64,000 nt of DNA. Origin: JAJEDW01 sp963555775. GTDB lineage: Bacteria; Acidobacteriota; Terriglobia; 20CM-2-55-15. The translations under genes were made by a program, and so were the position numbers. The stretch spans positions 806,001 to 870,000 of the forward strand of contig CAUVWY020000009.1 of assembly GCA_963555775.3 (NCBI GenBank), in the 5' to 3' direction. Each line of letters opens with the position of its first letter. Positions within the stretch are counted from its first letter, which is position 1. The notes under the pieces are model-generated. The model ran no database searches, had not been told where the DNA came from, and saw nothing but the letters and a program-made list of their open reading frames with translations. Shown in pieces: positions 52,229 to 62,593 of the stretch.

Positions 52229-53065
52229 ATGTCAGGAAGATTGGCCCTATTGTTCGCCGTGTTGACGTCGCCGGTCTGGATGGTATCGGTGGGGAACGCC
52301 CAGTTGGCGAACCCCATCGACCCCTTGGATCGCGACGAATCCGGCCGAAAGCCCTTTGCCGTCGGCATCGCATTCTCCGTTTCGGAACCCAAGAAGGATT
52401 TCAGAGAAAACGTGGGCAAGGGGTACGGTGTGACCGGAACGTTTCAGTATCATGTGGACCGCGCCGGGTGGTTCAACCTTCGATTCGACGGGTCGTATCT
52501 CGAATACGGGCGCGAAAAATTTCGGGTGCCGTTCTCTCGGAACGTCGGTGGGCGTGTACTGGTTGACGTCGCGACGACCAACTGGATCGCTGGTTTTGCC
52601 TTCGGCCCCGAGGTTGGCGTCCCGAGCGGTCCCGTGCGTCCGTATCTCAATGCCGGGTTCAGCGGCCTGCTGTTTCGTACCGTCTCCTCGGTCCGCGGGA
52701 TCGGTGGCGGTGACGGCTCGAATCCAAGCACAACCAATCTCAGCGACTTCACAGGAGCATGGGTCGTGGGAGGCGGTTTGCGGGTGCCTCTGGGCGGGTC
52801 CGAAGTACCGATCGAATTGGACCTGGGCGTGCGCTATCACCGGGGAGGCCGGGCATCGTACCTGCGCGAGGGTAGCATCATCGATAATCCCAGGGGGCCA
52901 GCGACGATTTTGCCCCTCACCAGCACGACGCCCTTCATCGTCTACTCTGTCGGCGTCCGGTTTCGATTCGGTTTCAGTCAGGATGGCCCGTGCCCGCCCT
53001 CGTGCGGTGACGGGAAAGGCCCGACTCATCCTCGCCGTGTTCCGCAGCCGACAGGAAGCCGCTGA
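52229..53065 (+). CDS. Outer-membrane beta-barrel protein
   Basis: 278 residues, signal peptide MSGRLALLFAVLTSPVWM with cleavage near GNAQ. Alternating beta strands (GVTGTFQYHVDRAGWFNLRF, NWIAGFAFGPEVGVPSGPVR, FIVYSVGVRFRFGF) suggest an 8-stranded OmpA/OprG-like barrel; the last strand ends RFRFGF, with a short cysteine-containing tail. Function unknown. Convergent with the PEGA-barrel gene on the other strand. Confidence 0.72.
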   Translation: MSGRLALLFAVLTSPVWMVSVGNAQLANPIDPLDRDESGRKPFAVGIAFSVSEPKKDFRENVGKGYGVTGTFQYHVDRAGWFNLRFDGSYLEYGREKFRVPFSRNVGGRVLVDVATTNWIAGFAFGPEVGVPSGPVRPYLNAGFSGLLFRTVSSVRGIGGGDGSNPSTTNLSDFTGAWVVGGGLRVPLGGSEVPIELDLGVRYHRGGRASYLREGSIIDNPRGPATILPLTSTTPFIVYSVGVRFRFGFSQDGPCPPSCGDGKGPTHPRRVPQPTGSR

Positions 53066-53099
53066 AATCGCAACGCGGTACGCGGCCTTGAAAGGGTGC

Positions 53100-54326
53100 T
53101 TACCCACCGAAGCGGTGAATGATCGCCAGGCGTACGATGCCCACCGTGTTTAGAACGTTGTAAGGGCAAGGCCTTCGAGGGTTTCCAGGGCCGCACGAAT
53201 TGTTGCCTGATTCGTTCACGTAATGGGTCTTCCGCCCGAAATCCAGGTATGAGCCCTCGAATCGCAGTGTCCAGCCGTCGGCCAGCGGCGTTTCGAAACC
53301 GACACCGGCCACCGCGCCGATTTTGGTTGAGCTGTCGCGAAAGGAATCGTCGGAGTCCACCCGCGATCCCGTGTTCGGACCGAAATCGATGTCGGTGACG
53401 GAATTGACGACCCCGGCGAGCGCCAATCCGCCGGTTGCGAAGACCGTCCAGTCGCCGATTGCCCGTTCGCCGCCCCCGCGTCCCGTGGCGATCCATCGAA
53501 ACTCCGATACCGCGGTCTCGTCCAGGCCCTGGGGATCGAGTTGGTTCGTCATTGCCATCAAATCGCCGAACGTGCCGTCGATTTCCGTCCTGAGCCGCAC
53601 GCCGCCAACGTCGAATTTCTTCCCGATCAGCACGCCGCCGACGAGCCCGGCCGTGTCGTATTCGGACACCGAACCGGGATTGCCCCAGTTGGCGAAGCCT
53701 TCGATGTCGACGATCCGGTTGTCGGTTCGACCGGCCCCGACAAAGCCGCCGGCGTAAGTCCCCGCCCGGTCGAATGCGTCCTGGCCGACGATCGTGGTTT
53801 CGTTCGCCTCGATTGTGACGGTTGCCCTCGCCGCAGTTCCCGTTCGGGGAGCGATTTCAACCTCGTACTGACCGGGATTCAGCAGCAAGCCCTGGGCGAA
53901 GTTGTTGAACTCGTCCGCATGACCCATGAAACGCCCATTGACGTACGCCGCCGCGAACTTGTCGGGACTCTTGATCCGCAGTGTTCCGAACGGCGGTTCC
54001 GCGAGCTCCACAGGTTCCATGCTCGGGTTGATCTCGGTGGTTTCGCCTGCCTCGATCGTTACGGCGATGGTCAGATCTTCGTATCCCGAGTCCCGTAACG
54101 TAAGCGTGTACGAGCCGTGCGCAAGGTCGTATCGGCGAACGGTCCCGTGATTTCTTGCCGGTCCGATATATTCCCCGTCGACAAATATACCCGCGCGGGT
54201 TGGCGTCGCATCCACGCGAAGGCGTCCCATGTTCTGCTGCGCGGCCAGCGGTGGGCCCGCCAACAACGCGAAGAGGGTGAACGCTCGACAGCAGGAAACA
54301 AATCGTTTAATCGTGGTAATTTTCAA
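53100..54326 (-). CDS. PEGA-domain outer-membrane beta-barrel protein
   Basis: 408 residues if it starts at TTG 54326, chosen because a GAGAGG site lies upstream and the signal peptide (KRFVSCCRAFTLFALLAGPP) follows. A PEGA domain at residues 35-105 (GRLRVDATPTRAGIFVDGEY, DLAHGSYTLTLRDSGYEDLT) and a second related repeat at 115-190 (FGTLRIKSPDKFAAAYVNGR) precede a C-terminal barrel ending VRLAIIHRF. PEGA domains are surface-binding modules. The start codon is uncertain. Confidence 0.7.
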   Translation of the reverse strand: MKITTIKRFVSCCRAFTLFALLAGPPLAAQQNMGRLRVDATPTRAGIFVDGEYIGPARNHGTVRRYDLAHGSYTLTLRDSGYEDLTIAVTIEAGETTEINPSMEPVELAEPPFGTLRIKSPDKFAAAYVNGRFMGHADEFNNFAQGLLLNPGQYEVEIAPRTGTAARATVTIEANETTIVGQDAFDRAGTYAGGFVGAGRTDNRIVDIEGFANWGNPGSVSEYDTAGLVGGVLIGKKFDVGGVRLRTEIDGTFGDLMAMTNQLDPQGLDETAVSEFRWIATGRGGGERAIGDWTVFATGGLALAGVVNSVTDIDFGPNTGSRVDSDDSFRDSSTKIGAVAGVGFETPLADGWTLRFEGSYLDFGRKTHYVNESGNNSCGPGNPRRPCPYNVLNTVGIVRLAIIHRFGG

Positions 54327-54564
54327 GTGGACCTCTCGGCATAATAACAAAAACAAAGTGCCGTACGAGGGCTCGAAAGGCGCGGTTCGAAAGGCGGATT
54401 CACGCCTTGCGTGAGTTGCCCTGCCGCGCACCGCCTGTCGATGCCACCGGTCGGACGTTACGTATCGAACCGCGGGCGGGGCGGATTATTTCTTTGACAG
54501 CACGTAACCAAGGGCCGATGCTTGGGCACGTTCTTGTCGTTGTGGAAAACTTCGGAGTGCAGGT

Positions 54565-55113
54565 ATGGCATTGAAGACATTAGATCTTGGGCGTGCGTCG
54601 ACAGAGCGCGCACGCGGTATGACGACCCGATGGCCCCGCGGGTTTCCGGAGCGGGTTGTCGTCAAGCTCACCGCACGGTTTCTGGCCGTGCTGGTGGCGG
54701 GTACGGCTCTTCTGGCGTTCGGCATCCCGGCCGAGGCACAGAGCGGAACGCTCATTCGGGCCAGATTGGCCTCAGCGCCCCCGCTGGGCGTTCCCAGAGA
54801 CACGGTGGCGGGATCCGGCGCCGTGTGGTGGACGTTGAATGGATCGACTCTCGATATCGATGGGTCGTTCGAGCGGCTCGCATCGGAGGCAACCATCGCG
54901 CGTATTCACATGGGTCCGTTGACTGCGGTCCGTGGGGAACCCGTATTCGATCTGTCCGTTCGCAAGACGGCGGATGGGACCAGCGGTCTGATCGGCGGTT
55001 CCGTCGACCTCAATCCGGAACAGGTTCAGGCTCTGCGGGATGGGAGATTTTACGTTCAGCTTTACAGCGAGGGGACCGAAAACGGCCACCTGCAGGGATG
55101 GCTTTTGCAATAG
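54565..55113 (+). CDS. Secreted CHRD-domain protein
   Basis: 182 residues. A positively charged N-terminus precedes a hydrophobic stretch (TARFLAVLVAGTALLAFGIP) with cleavage near AEAQ. The mature protein has TIARIHMGPLTAVRGEPVFD and the C-terminal RDGRFYVQLYSEGTENGHLQ, matching CHRD domains (xxGxxYxNxHxxxxxxGexRG). Function unknown. It ends 8 bases before the next gene's ATG, so the two are an operon. Confidence 0.78.
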   Translation: MALKTLDLGRASTERARGMTTRWPRGFPERVVVKLTARFLAVLVAGTALLAFGIPAEAQSGTLIRARLASAPPLGVPRDTVAGSGAVWWTLNGSTLDIDGSFERLASEATIARIHMGPLTAVRGEPVFDLSVRKTADGTSGLIGGSVDLNPEQVQALRDGRFYVQLYSEGTENGHLQGWLLQ

Positions 55114-55121
55114 GAGGACGG

Positions 55122-56843
55122 ATGTTCGATCTCAGGAACGGCTTTGTGCCGGCATTGTGCGTGTTGGTCTTGTGCGGGACCGCGGTAGGGGCCGTCGCCC
55201 AGCGCGGCGGAGCGGGGCTCGCTCCGGCGGGCATGGAGGTAGTCGGGGAAGTGCCCAACTTCGTTCCGGTCACCGACGAGATGCTCCGCAACCCCGATCC
55301 GGGAGACTGGCCGATGATCCGCCGCGATTACCATGCGACCAGTTTCACGCCTCTGGACCAGATCACCCCCGAAAACGTCGATGACCTCGAACTCGTATAT
55401 TCGCATCCCATGAACGAGCCGGGAACGAATCAGCCCGCGCCCATTGTCCACGCGGGCGTGATCTATCTGGCGCATACGGGAGGCATCATCCAGGCGATCG
55501 ACGGCGCGAACGGCGACGTCATCTGGCAGAACAACCTGGGGCGGAATATCGCGCGCCGCGGCATCGCCATTTACCAGGACAAGATCTATCTGGCGAGCGG
55601 CAACATGGTCATGACGCTCAACGCGCGCACCGGCGAGAACGAGTGGCAAACCGTGATCGGTGAAGGCTTCAACAACTCCAGCGGACCGATTGTCGCGGAC
55701 GGGAAGGTCATTCAGGGACTGGGCGGCTGTTCCAGGTACCAGGACGAAAAGTGTTTTCTGAGCGCCTACGATGCCGAGACCGGAGAGCCGGCCTGGCGGA
55801 CGACGACCATCGCCAAGATCGGCGAGCCGGGCGGCGATACCTGGGGGAACCTGTCCAACCGGACTCGCGCCGGTGGAGAAATGTGGATTACTCCCAGCTA
55901 CGATCCCGAACTCAACATGACCTATGTCGGTACGGCGCAGGCCAAGCCGTGGATGACCCTGACGCGCGGTACCACCGGAGACGGTCTCTATTCCAATTCC
56001 ACTCTCGCGGTTGACGTCGAAACGGGTGAGATGGTGTGGCATTTCCAGCACGCCCCGGCCGAGGCGCTCGACCTCGATGTCGTGTTTGAACGAGTTCTCG
56101 TCGATTCGGGCGGACGGAATCTGGTCTTTTCGATCGGAAAAGACGGAATCCTGTGGAAGCACGACCGGAGGACGGGTGAGTACCTGGGCCATACCGAGAC
56201 CGTGTTCCAGAACGTGTGGGTCAGCTTCGACCCCGTTACGGGCCGGCCGACTTACCGTGAAGACATTCTCTTCGAATCAGAAGGCGTCGCCGTGGACGGG
56301 TGTCCGACCAGCGCGGGCGGTCACAACTGGCCGGCCATGAGCTACCACCCGCCCACCAACAGCATCATCTCTCCCCTGGTTCAGGCCTGTCAGGTGATGG
56401 TGCCGAACCCGCCCGACCTCGATGGCAATGGTAGTGGCGGCGGGGCCCGGCGAGCGTTCTACGAGAGTCCGGGAAGCGACGGCAATCTGGGCAAGCTGGC
56501 GGCCTTTGACGTGGACACTCTTGAAGAACTCTGGTCCATCGAGCAACCCGCCTCGTTTCTGACGGGGGTGCTGTCGACGGCCGGCGGAGTGGCATTCGTG
56601 GGCGACCGCGATCAGATGTTCCGTGCCGTCAATGCCGCAACGGGCGAGATCCTCTGGGAAGAGCGTCTGGCGACGGCCGTTCAGGGCTTTCCCGCATCGT
56701 TCAGCATCGACGGAAAACAGTACGTTGCGGTGACGACGGGACGCGGCGGCGGGAGTCCGTGGCTGGTCCCCAACACAATAACTCCGGAAATCGCGCCTCC
56801 AACCGGCGGTTTCAATCTGTACGTTTACGCTCTTCCCGATTAG
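55122..56843 (+). CDS. PQQ-dependent dehydrogenase (quinoprotein alcohol dehydrogenase type)
   Basis: 573 residues from ATG 55122 with AGGAGG five bases upstream. Signal peptide to about residue 27. N-terminal DWPMIRRDYHATSFTPLDQI, then TPENVDDLELVYSH, is the opening of PQQ alcohol dehydrogenases, followed by propeller blades (DGANGDVIWQNNLGR, NARTGENEWQTVIG, DVETGEMVWHFQHAP) and HNWPAMSYHPPTNSII. C-terminal KQYVAVTTGRGGG is typical. It oxidises an alcohol in the periplasm with PQQ. No haem domain, so an external cytochrome is needed. Confidence 0.85.
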   Translation: MFDLRNGFVPALCVLVLCGTAVGAVAQRGGAGLAPAGMEVVGEVPNFVPVTDEMLRNPDPGDWPMIRRDYHATSFTPLDQITPENVDDLELVYSHPMNEPGTNQPAPIVHAGVIYLAHTGGIIQAIDGANGDVIWQNNLGRNIARRGIAIYQDKIYLASGNMVMTLNARTGENEWQTVIGEGFNNSSGPIVADGKVIQGLGGCSRYQDEKCFLSAYDAETGEPAWRTTTIAKIGEPGGDTWGNLSNRTRAGGEMWITPSYDPELNMTYVGTAQAKPWMTLTRGTTGDGLYSNSTLAVDVETGEMVWHFQHAPAEALDLDVVFERVLVDSGGRNLVFSIGKDGILWKHDRRTGEYLGHTETVFQNVWVSFDPVTGRPTYREDILFESEGVAVDGCPTSAGGHNWPAMSYHPPTNSIISPLVQACQVMVPNPPDLDGNGSGGGARRAFYESPGSDGNLGKLAAFDVDTLEELWSIEQPASFLTGVLSTAGGVAFVGDRDQMFRAVNAATGEILWEERLATAVQGFPASFSIDGKQYVAVTTGRGGGSPWLVPNTITPEIAPPTGGFNLYVYALPD

Positions 56844-57090
56844 GAGCCCCTGGGAGAACCCCGAGCCCGCATTTCTCACGAGTTGTCTGCTGCAGCGCCG
56901 GATCCATCCGCCAGTACCGCGTTCTACGGCGCGTTTCTCGCGCCGGATCAAGCGCCGGCGCGCGCTTGGCTCTGACGGCGTCTCCGACTCTTCGCGACGA
57001 AAACCCGTGAGAAAGGCGGGTTAGCGGACGACACAAGAATGGCGCCGGGGACCGAACCGATCTCCGCCGCCTCCGGATCGCTCCTTCCGA

Positions 57091-59865
57091 CTAATTCACC
57101 GGCTCCCCGTCCACGTTCCAGATTTCGACCGGGGCGATACCCAAGCCTTCGACCTGATCCCGGATCATGCCCAGGTCGCCGACCACCACCCATGTCAGGC
57201 TGTTGGGATGGACGATTTCGCCGGCGGCCGATTGCAGGTCCTGGAGTTCCAGGGCGCCATACCGTTCGGTCAGCGACGTCGCGTAGTCGAGCGGCCGGCC
57301 ATAGCGTTGGGACGTGATCATGCTGTTCAGGACCGAGCGCACGGTTTGAAACTGTCCCGGAAGTCCTCGAGTGGCGCCCGCAATCGTCCGGTCCATCTCG
57401 TCTTCGGTAACGGGAGCGGGCCCCTTGATGGCTTCCAGTTCGCGGATCAATTCCAGAAGCGAATCGCCAGTTCGGTCCGTCTGGACTGGGGCATAAACCA
57501 GAAACGGCCGTTGACCCCTGGCGTTCTGAAACAGCGTCTGCGCACCGTAGGCCCAGCCCTTGTCCTCGCGCAGGTTCATGTTGATCCGCGAGGTAAAGCT
57601 ACCCCCGAGAACATCGTTCATCGACTCCACGGCCAGATCGCCATCCGAACCCAGGCCCGGCGCCAGGTGGCCCGAGAGAATCAGCGACTGCGGCGAGTTT
57701 GGAATGTCGATCAGGATCATTCGCGGAGATTCCGGCAGGGCCACGTCCGCCACGTTCTTGGTGGGAGCGGGGGTATCCGCGGCGGTCCAGTTTCCGAGTA
57801 CGTCTTCGAGCATCGGCCTGATCTCAATAAGCGTTGTATCGCCGGCCACAAAGATCGTCGCGTTGCCGGGGCGGAGCCAGGCATCCTTGAAGGCCACCAG
57901 ATCGTCGCGAGTCAGCGATGCGATGGATGCTTCGGTACCCGTACCCGTGAACGGTACGCCATAGGCATGGTCCTCGCCATAGATTGCCGGCGGTAGAAGG
58001 CGCAGTGCCAACTGGACCGGTTGGGCCTTTTCCTGGGCGATGTCAGCGATCCATTGTCCGCGGAGGCGCTCGATCTCTTCGTCGTCGAATACTGGATTGA
58101 GCAGGACGTCGGCCATCAGATCGATGGATTCCTCCAGTTCGCTCTTGAGCGCGGACAGCGTCACCGACGACGCGTCCAGATTGGAACCGGCCGAAAGGTT
58201 CGCGCCGAGCCGTTCTTCTTCGGCGGCGATTTCCAGTGCGTTACGGCTTTCAGTGCCCAGGTCGAGCATCGACATGGCGAACGACGCCACGCCCAGTTTT
58301 CCGCCGGCATCGGAGGCATATCCGGCATCGAATTGAATGGATATATCCACGATCGGCACCGACTGCCGTTCGGCGAGAACGACATCGACGCCGTTCGAGA
58401 GCGTGGTCGTCTGGATTTCAGGGAATCGAAGCGTCGGCGACTCGGTCGGAATCGCGGGCAGGCCCGTGGATCGGTCCACGCCCTCGGGTTTCGATGCGAA
58501 CTGAGGGACGGGAACCACATCGACCTGATGCCAACCGTCGGTCAGATACGTTCGTGCCGCCTGTACCACGTCGTCCGGTGTCGCGGCGTTGACCCATTCC
58601 AGATACTGTTCGATGAACAAGGGGTCGCCGGCGTACAACTCGCCTTCAGCCAGAATGGAGGCTTTCCCGTTGACTTGTTCCATCCCGCGAACCGTTCGTG
58701 CGTTGATACCCGTGACAACCCGTTCAAGTTCTTCGGCCGTCGGTCCCTCTTCGAGAAACTCTGCCAGGATCCGATCGACTGCTTCGTCGGCCACCGAAGG
58801 CTCCTCTCCGGGATTCAGGGTCACGGCCAGATCGAATACGCCGGCAAGTTCGAAAGGCGTGACTCCGATGTTTACGCTGGTCGCCCGCTGGCCGTTATAG
58901 ACCAGGTCCAGATACAGCCGCGAATTTCGTCCATTCCCAAGCACGGCGGCCGCCAGGTCGAGCAGCGCCTTGTCCCGGGTGGAGCGGCCGGGAACCACCC
59001 AGGCACGGTTGGCGAGCACCGCGGGGACTTCATCGAACTGGACTTCGCGAGTGTTGAAGTCTCGAGGCGGTATCCAGGCTTCGAACGTATCGACTTCGGG
59101 ACCGCTCGGGATGTCACCGAAATAACGTTCAACCTGTTCACGCGCGGTTTCGAGGTCGATGTCTCCGACCAGCGCGAGAACGGCGTTGTTCGGACCGTAG
59201 TAGTCCATGAACCACTGATGCACCTCTTCGAGCGCGGCGGCGTCCAGGTCTTCCATCGACCCGATTGTGGAGTGCCGATAGGGATGTCCCGGTGGAAACA
59301 GGCCTTCGTACAGATTGTAGTTGACGCGTCCGTACGGCTGGTTGTCGCCCTGGCGTTTCTCGTTCTGAACCACACCGCGCTGATTGTCCAGTTTCTCTTG
59401 CGTGACCGCGCCCAGCAAGTGGCCCATCCGGTCCGATTCCATCCACAGGGCCAGGTCCAGGGCCGGCGTCGGCACGGTCTGGAAGTAGTTTGTCCGATCC
59501 AGCCACGTGGTGCCGTTCAGGCTTGTCGCGCCGACCTGTTCCAGGGGTTCGAACCACTCCCCGTCGTAGTTCTCGCTGCCGTTGAACATGAGGTGCTCGA
59601 ACAGATGCGCAAACCCCGTCTGTCCCTCGGGTTCGTTTCGCGACCCGACGTGATACCAAATACTCACGGCGACGACGGGCGCCTTGCGGTCCTCATGCAC
59701 GAGCACCCTCAGGCCGTTATCCAGTGTGAACCGGTCATAGTTCAGATTGAGTTCGGGGGCTCCCGTACCGGTTTGCACGCCGGCTTCGGGAGTACACGCC
59801 ACAAGGGCGACGGTGACGGCCGCGACGGCCAGTTTGGTTGTCAGGGAACGATTGGACATGGTCAT
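57091..59865 (-). CDS. M16-family zinc metallopeptidase, lipoprotein
   Basis: 924 residues. Lipobox in KLAVAAVTVALVACTPEA. The N-terminal half has the inverted zinc motif HLFEHLMFNGSENYD (HxxEH) near residue 87 and the distant Glu in NEKRQGDNQPYG. The second half (from about residue 480) repeats the M16 fold without HxxEH, as usual for the inactive half (FDAGYASDAGGKLGVASFAM). Such pitrilysin-like proteins degrade peptides in the periplasm. Complete. The 247 bases to its right-hand neighbour's end (56844-57090) hold no gene. Confidence 0.92.
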   Translation of the reverse strand: MTMSNRSLTTKLAVAAVTVALVACTPEAGVQTGTGAPELNLNYDRFTLDNGLRVLVHEDRKAPVVAVSIWYHVGSRNEPEGQTGFAHLFEHLMFNGSENYDGEWFEPLEQVGATSLNGTTWLDRTNYFQTVPTPALDLALWMESDRMGHLLGAVTQEKLDNQRGVVQNEKRQGDNQPYGRVNYNLYEGLFPPGHPYRHSTIGSMEDLDAAALEEVHQWFMDYYGPNNAVLALVGDIDLETAREQVERYFGDIPSGPEVDTFEAWIPPRDFNTREVQFDEVPAVLANRAWVVPGRSTRDKALLDLAAAVLGNGRNSRLYLDLVYNGQRATSVNIGVTPFELAGVFDLAVTLNPGEEPSVADEAVDRILAEFLEEGPTAEELERVVTGINARTVRGMEQVNGKASILAEGELYAGDPLFIEQYLEWVNAATPDDVVQAARTYLTDGWHQVDVVPVPQFASKPEGVDRSTGLPAIPTESPTLRFPEIQTTTLSNGVDVVLAERQSVPIVDISIQFDAGYASDAGGKLGVASFAMSMLDLGTESRNALEIAAEEERLGANLSAGSNLDASSVTLSALKSELEESIDLMADVLLNPVFDDEEIERLRGQWIADIAQEKAQPVQLALRLLPPAIYGEDHAYGVPFTGTGTEASIASLTRDDLVAFKDAWLRPGNATIFVAGDTTLIEIRPMLEDVLGNWTAADTPAPTKNVADVALPESPRMILIDIPNSPQSLILSGHLAPGLGSDGDLAVESMNDVLGGSFTSRINMNLREDKGWAYGAQTLFQNARGQRPFLVYAPVQTDRTGDSLLELIRELEAIKGPAPVTEDEMDRTIAGATRGLPGQFQTVRSVLNSMITSQRYGRPLDYATSLTERYGALELQDLQSAAGEIVHPNSLTWVVVGDLGMIRDQVEGLGIAPVEIWNVDGEPVN

Positions 59866-60088
59866 GCTCTGATCCTCTTCTGGAAAAAACTTGAACGACT
59901 AGCTTACTGTGCGGCGATTCAAATCGGAAATGAAGGATTGAACTAGGGTTGCCGCTCGACAGCGGCAACGCCGGGATGGAGCGTTGCCTGCCGACATTCG
60001 ATACGAGCCGATAAAAGCGGCCCTCAGTGTTGCATTCGCCGATCTTGTCGAGAGACCCGCCATCTCGCCTCGTTACAGGCGGTGCGGG

Positions 60089-61573
60089 TCAATGCCCTGG
60101 CAGGTAACCGCCCAGGAGCGTTTGTGGCCAACCGGCGTTCTCCACGAGATAGTCGCGGGCCTCGCCGGCCAGCCGGCCGATCCTTTCCATGTCGACCCCG
60201 ACCAACTCCCCCGCACGTTTTCGGATCCGGCCCTGGACGAAGACGGTGTCGACGTTGCTTGTGTCCATTCCCAGAACCACGGCGCCGTAGGCGTTGTTGA
60301 CCGGCATCACGTTGATCATGTCCTTGCGCAGCAGGACGATGTCGGCCTCCTTGCCGGGCGACAGTGTTCCGACCTTGCTCTCGAGGCCGTTGGCGCGGGC
60401 GCCCTCGATGGTGGCGAACTCCATCACGTCCCGCACCGTGAGCAGCGCCGGCGCGTCCGGGTCCCCTGCGCGTGCGTTCGCCAGCATGCGTTGCAGCGTC
60501 AGCGCGGTGCGCATCTGGGTGAACATGTCGCCGGGCATCTCGGTTTCGACATCGACGCTCAGGCTGGGGCGGATACCGTAATCCAGCGATTTCTGTATGG
60601 GAGGAATGCCGTGTCCCATCTTCATCTCGATCGGACATGAAATCGACACGTGACCACCCGTGTCGGCGATCATCGCCCATTCTTCGTCGGTTTGGTTGGT
60701 GCAATGAATGTAGGTGACGTCGGGACCCATCGCATCGGCAACGTTGGCAAACCCCCCGTTGTTGGCATGCACGGTGATGGCCGCGCCGGCCTCGCGCGCC
60801 ACGGCCCAGTCGCCGGCGTTGATTCCGGCGGCCATCGCCAGTGTCAGTAACTGGTCGTCGGATGCGAAGTGCTCGGTTCGCAACCGGAAGATATCGTCAG
60901 GGAAGGCATTCAAAGGGCCTCCGGCGCCTGAGCCGAAGCCGTAGACTCCCCGGATTCCCGATTCACGCAAGCCTGAAATCGCGGCATCGGTGTGTTCCGG
61001 CGTGTTGCCGATGTGGGACCAGTCGAGCACCGTAGTGACCCCGGCGTTCAACGCCCCCAACGCGGTAACCAGGTCTCCGATATAGGCGTCTTCGGGCCGG
61101 AACGCGTTTCGGGCCGGGCCGAGGATGTCGCGAACGTAGTCGGTGAGCAGACCGTTGGGCAGAATGTTCCGCAGCGCGCCCTGCCAGCAGTGCCGGTGTG
61201 TATCGACGAAGCCCGGGATGACGATCATGTTCGATACATCCAGGACTTCGGCCGAGGCGGTGAGGTCTGGGCCCACGGCTTCGATCCTCGATCCGTCGAT
61301 CAAAACGTCGGCCGAATCGAAGTCGCCGACATCGGGATCCATCGAGAGGACGGTGCCGCCGCGAAGAAGAACGCGGTCTCCAAGCGTGACGACCGAACCG
61401 CCCGCTCCGGGATCGGCGGCATCGGGTGCGCAACTCGATGCGAACGCGCCCGCGGTCAGGCCGCCGGCGGCCGCCAACCATTTCCGTCTCGACATCGCGC
61501 TTTCGGAGGTCTCGTTTCCGCCGGTCGATTTCGTCGGGTCCGGAGTCTTCAGGTCTGAAGATATATTGTCCAT
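60089..61573 (-). CDS. Tat-exported amidohydrolase (cytosine deaminase/TrzN-type)
   Basis: 494 residues from ATG 61573, with AGAGGAAAG upstream. A Tat signal SAMSRRKWLAAAGGLTAGAF lies about 27 residues in. The metal centre FVDTHRHCWQGALRNI (HxH), an amidohydrolase core with IHCTNQTDEEWAM, and the catalytic Asp in GIRPSLSVDVETEMPGDM place it in the amidohydrolase superfamily near TrzN/atrazine hydrolase and guanine deaminase-like enzymes. Start is downstream of other in-frame methionines that would hide the Tat motif. Substrate unknown. Confidence 0.85.
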   Translation of the reverse strand: MDNISSDLKTPDPTKSTGGNETSESAMSRRKWLAAAGGLTAGAFASSCAPDAADPGAGGSVVTLGDRVLLRGGTVLSMDPDVGDFDSADVLIDGSRIEAVGPDLTASAEVLDVSNMIVIPGFVDTHRHCWQGALRNILPNGLLTDYVRDILGPARNAFRPEDAYIGDLVTALGALNAGVTTVLDWSHIGNTPEHTDAAISGLRESGIRGVYGFGSGAGGPLNAFPDDIFRLRTEHFASDDQLLTLAMAAGINAGDWAVAREAGAAITVHANNGGFANVADAMGPDVTYIHCTNQTDEEWAMIADTGGHVSISCPIEMKMGHGIPPIQKSLDYGIRPSLSVDVETEMPGDMFTQMRTALTLQRMLANARAGDPDAPALLTVRDVMEFATIEGARANGLESKVGTLSPGKEADIVLLRKDMINVMPVNNAYGAVVLGMDTSNVDTVFVQGRIRKRAGELVGVDMERIGRLAGEARDYLVENAGWPQTLLGGYLPGH

Positions 61574-61659
61574 CTTTCCTCTCTTCGATTCGCACCTCGA
61601 TGTCTGTGCGGTAGAGTGGGAGAGTGCAAGCCGCCCCTTTCTCCCGAAGGAATGCAGCA

Positions 61660-62547
61660 ATGAAAACCGCGTTTTCGGTCTCCGTGATTTTTTCTCTGAT
61701 GAGCGCATCATACCTTATCTGGCCGCCCGCAACGTCAGAGGCCCGGTGGGGGCCCGACGGCCACGAGATTTTGGCGCGCGCCGCGGTTCTCGGGCTGCCC
61801 TCGACGATGCCAGCCTTCTTCAGGGAAGCGATCGATCAATTGGTCTACCTGAACTTCGAGCCCGACCGTTGGCGCGATTTCCGCGAATCCAGCCTGGACC
61901 CCGCGCTCGGCGGCGGGCACGGGCCCGACCACTACCTGAATCTTGAAATCATCCCGCCCGGCGCGCTCCAAAGTGACGATCGCCACGATTTTGTCGATGT
62001 TGCCGGCGATGGACCGGCCGTCGGGGTCCTGCCGTTCCGGATGCTGGAAATGTTTCAGCGTGTGCGGCTGGGGTTCCGCTTGTGGCGCGAAGAAGAAGAC
62101 GTCCAGGTGCGGGGCTGGATCGAACAACGGATTGTCAACGACGCCGGTATCCTGGGACACTATGTCGCCGATGCGGCGAATCCGCTCCACGCGACGCTCC
62201 ATTTCGATGGCTGGGTCGGAGACAACCCGGCCGGATATGCGACTGACGGCGGCATCCATCGACGTTTCGAATCCGATTATGTTCGCGCCCGCCTGACGCT
62301 GGACGATGTCGTCGGGTTGATGAATCGCCCCCCGCGGATATGGGAAAACCCCCGGCAGGAGATCCGGAGTCACATTGAGGAATCCTTCGAATGGGTCGAA
62401 CCGCTCTATCGGATCGATCGGGACCTTCCATTCAGCGAGAATCTCGATAGCGAAACGCACCGCCGATTCACGGCCGACCGGCTGGCTGAGGGCGCCCTTG
62501 CGCTGCGCGATGCCTGGTGGAGTGCCTGGGCGACGTCGGCGCCATAG
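61660..62547 (+). CDS. Secreted zinc phospholipase C / P1-nuclease family protein
   Basis: 295 residues from ATG 61660. Signal peptide to about residue 28, with the mature start at ARWGPDGHEILARAAV, where the N-terminal Trp and His bind zinc in this family. Further ligands: GHGPDHYLNLE, DAGILGHYVADAANPLHATL and HFDGWVG, and GIHRRFESDYV. This order fits S1/P1 nuclease or bacterial zinc phospholipase C. Activity on nucleic acid or lipid cannot be told from sequence alone. Divergent from the amidohydrolase gene. Confidence 0.78.
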   Translation: MKTAFSVSVIFSLMSASYLIWPPATSEARWGPDGHEILARAAVLGLPSTMPAFFREAIDQLVYLNFEPDRWRDFRESSLDPALGGGHGPDHYLNLEIIPPGALQSDDRHDFVDVAGDGPAVGVLPFRMLEMFQRVRLGFRLWREEEDVQVRGWIEQRIVNDAGILGHYVADAANPLHATLHFDGWVGDNPAGYATDGGIHRRFESDYVRARLTLDDVVGLMNRPPRIWENPRQEIRSHIEESFEWVEPLYRIDRDLPFSENLDSETHRRFTADRLAEGALALRDAWWSAWATSAP

Positions 62548-62593
62548 CAGCACGTGTCTTCCTGGCGGCCCCGGGCTCCGCGCTCTCCTGGTA

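Noticed and set aside
58021..59946. Open frame of 641 codons on the plus strand
   Set aside because: Antisense of the M16 peptidase, which has HxxEH and a lipobox. No family motif in the antisense reading.
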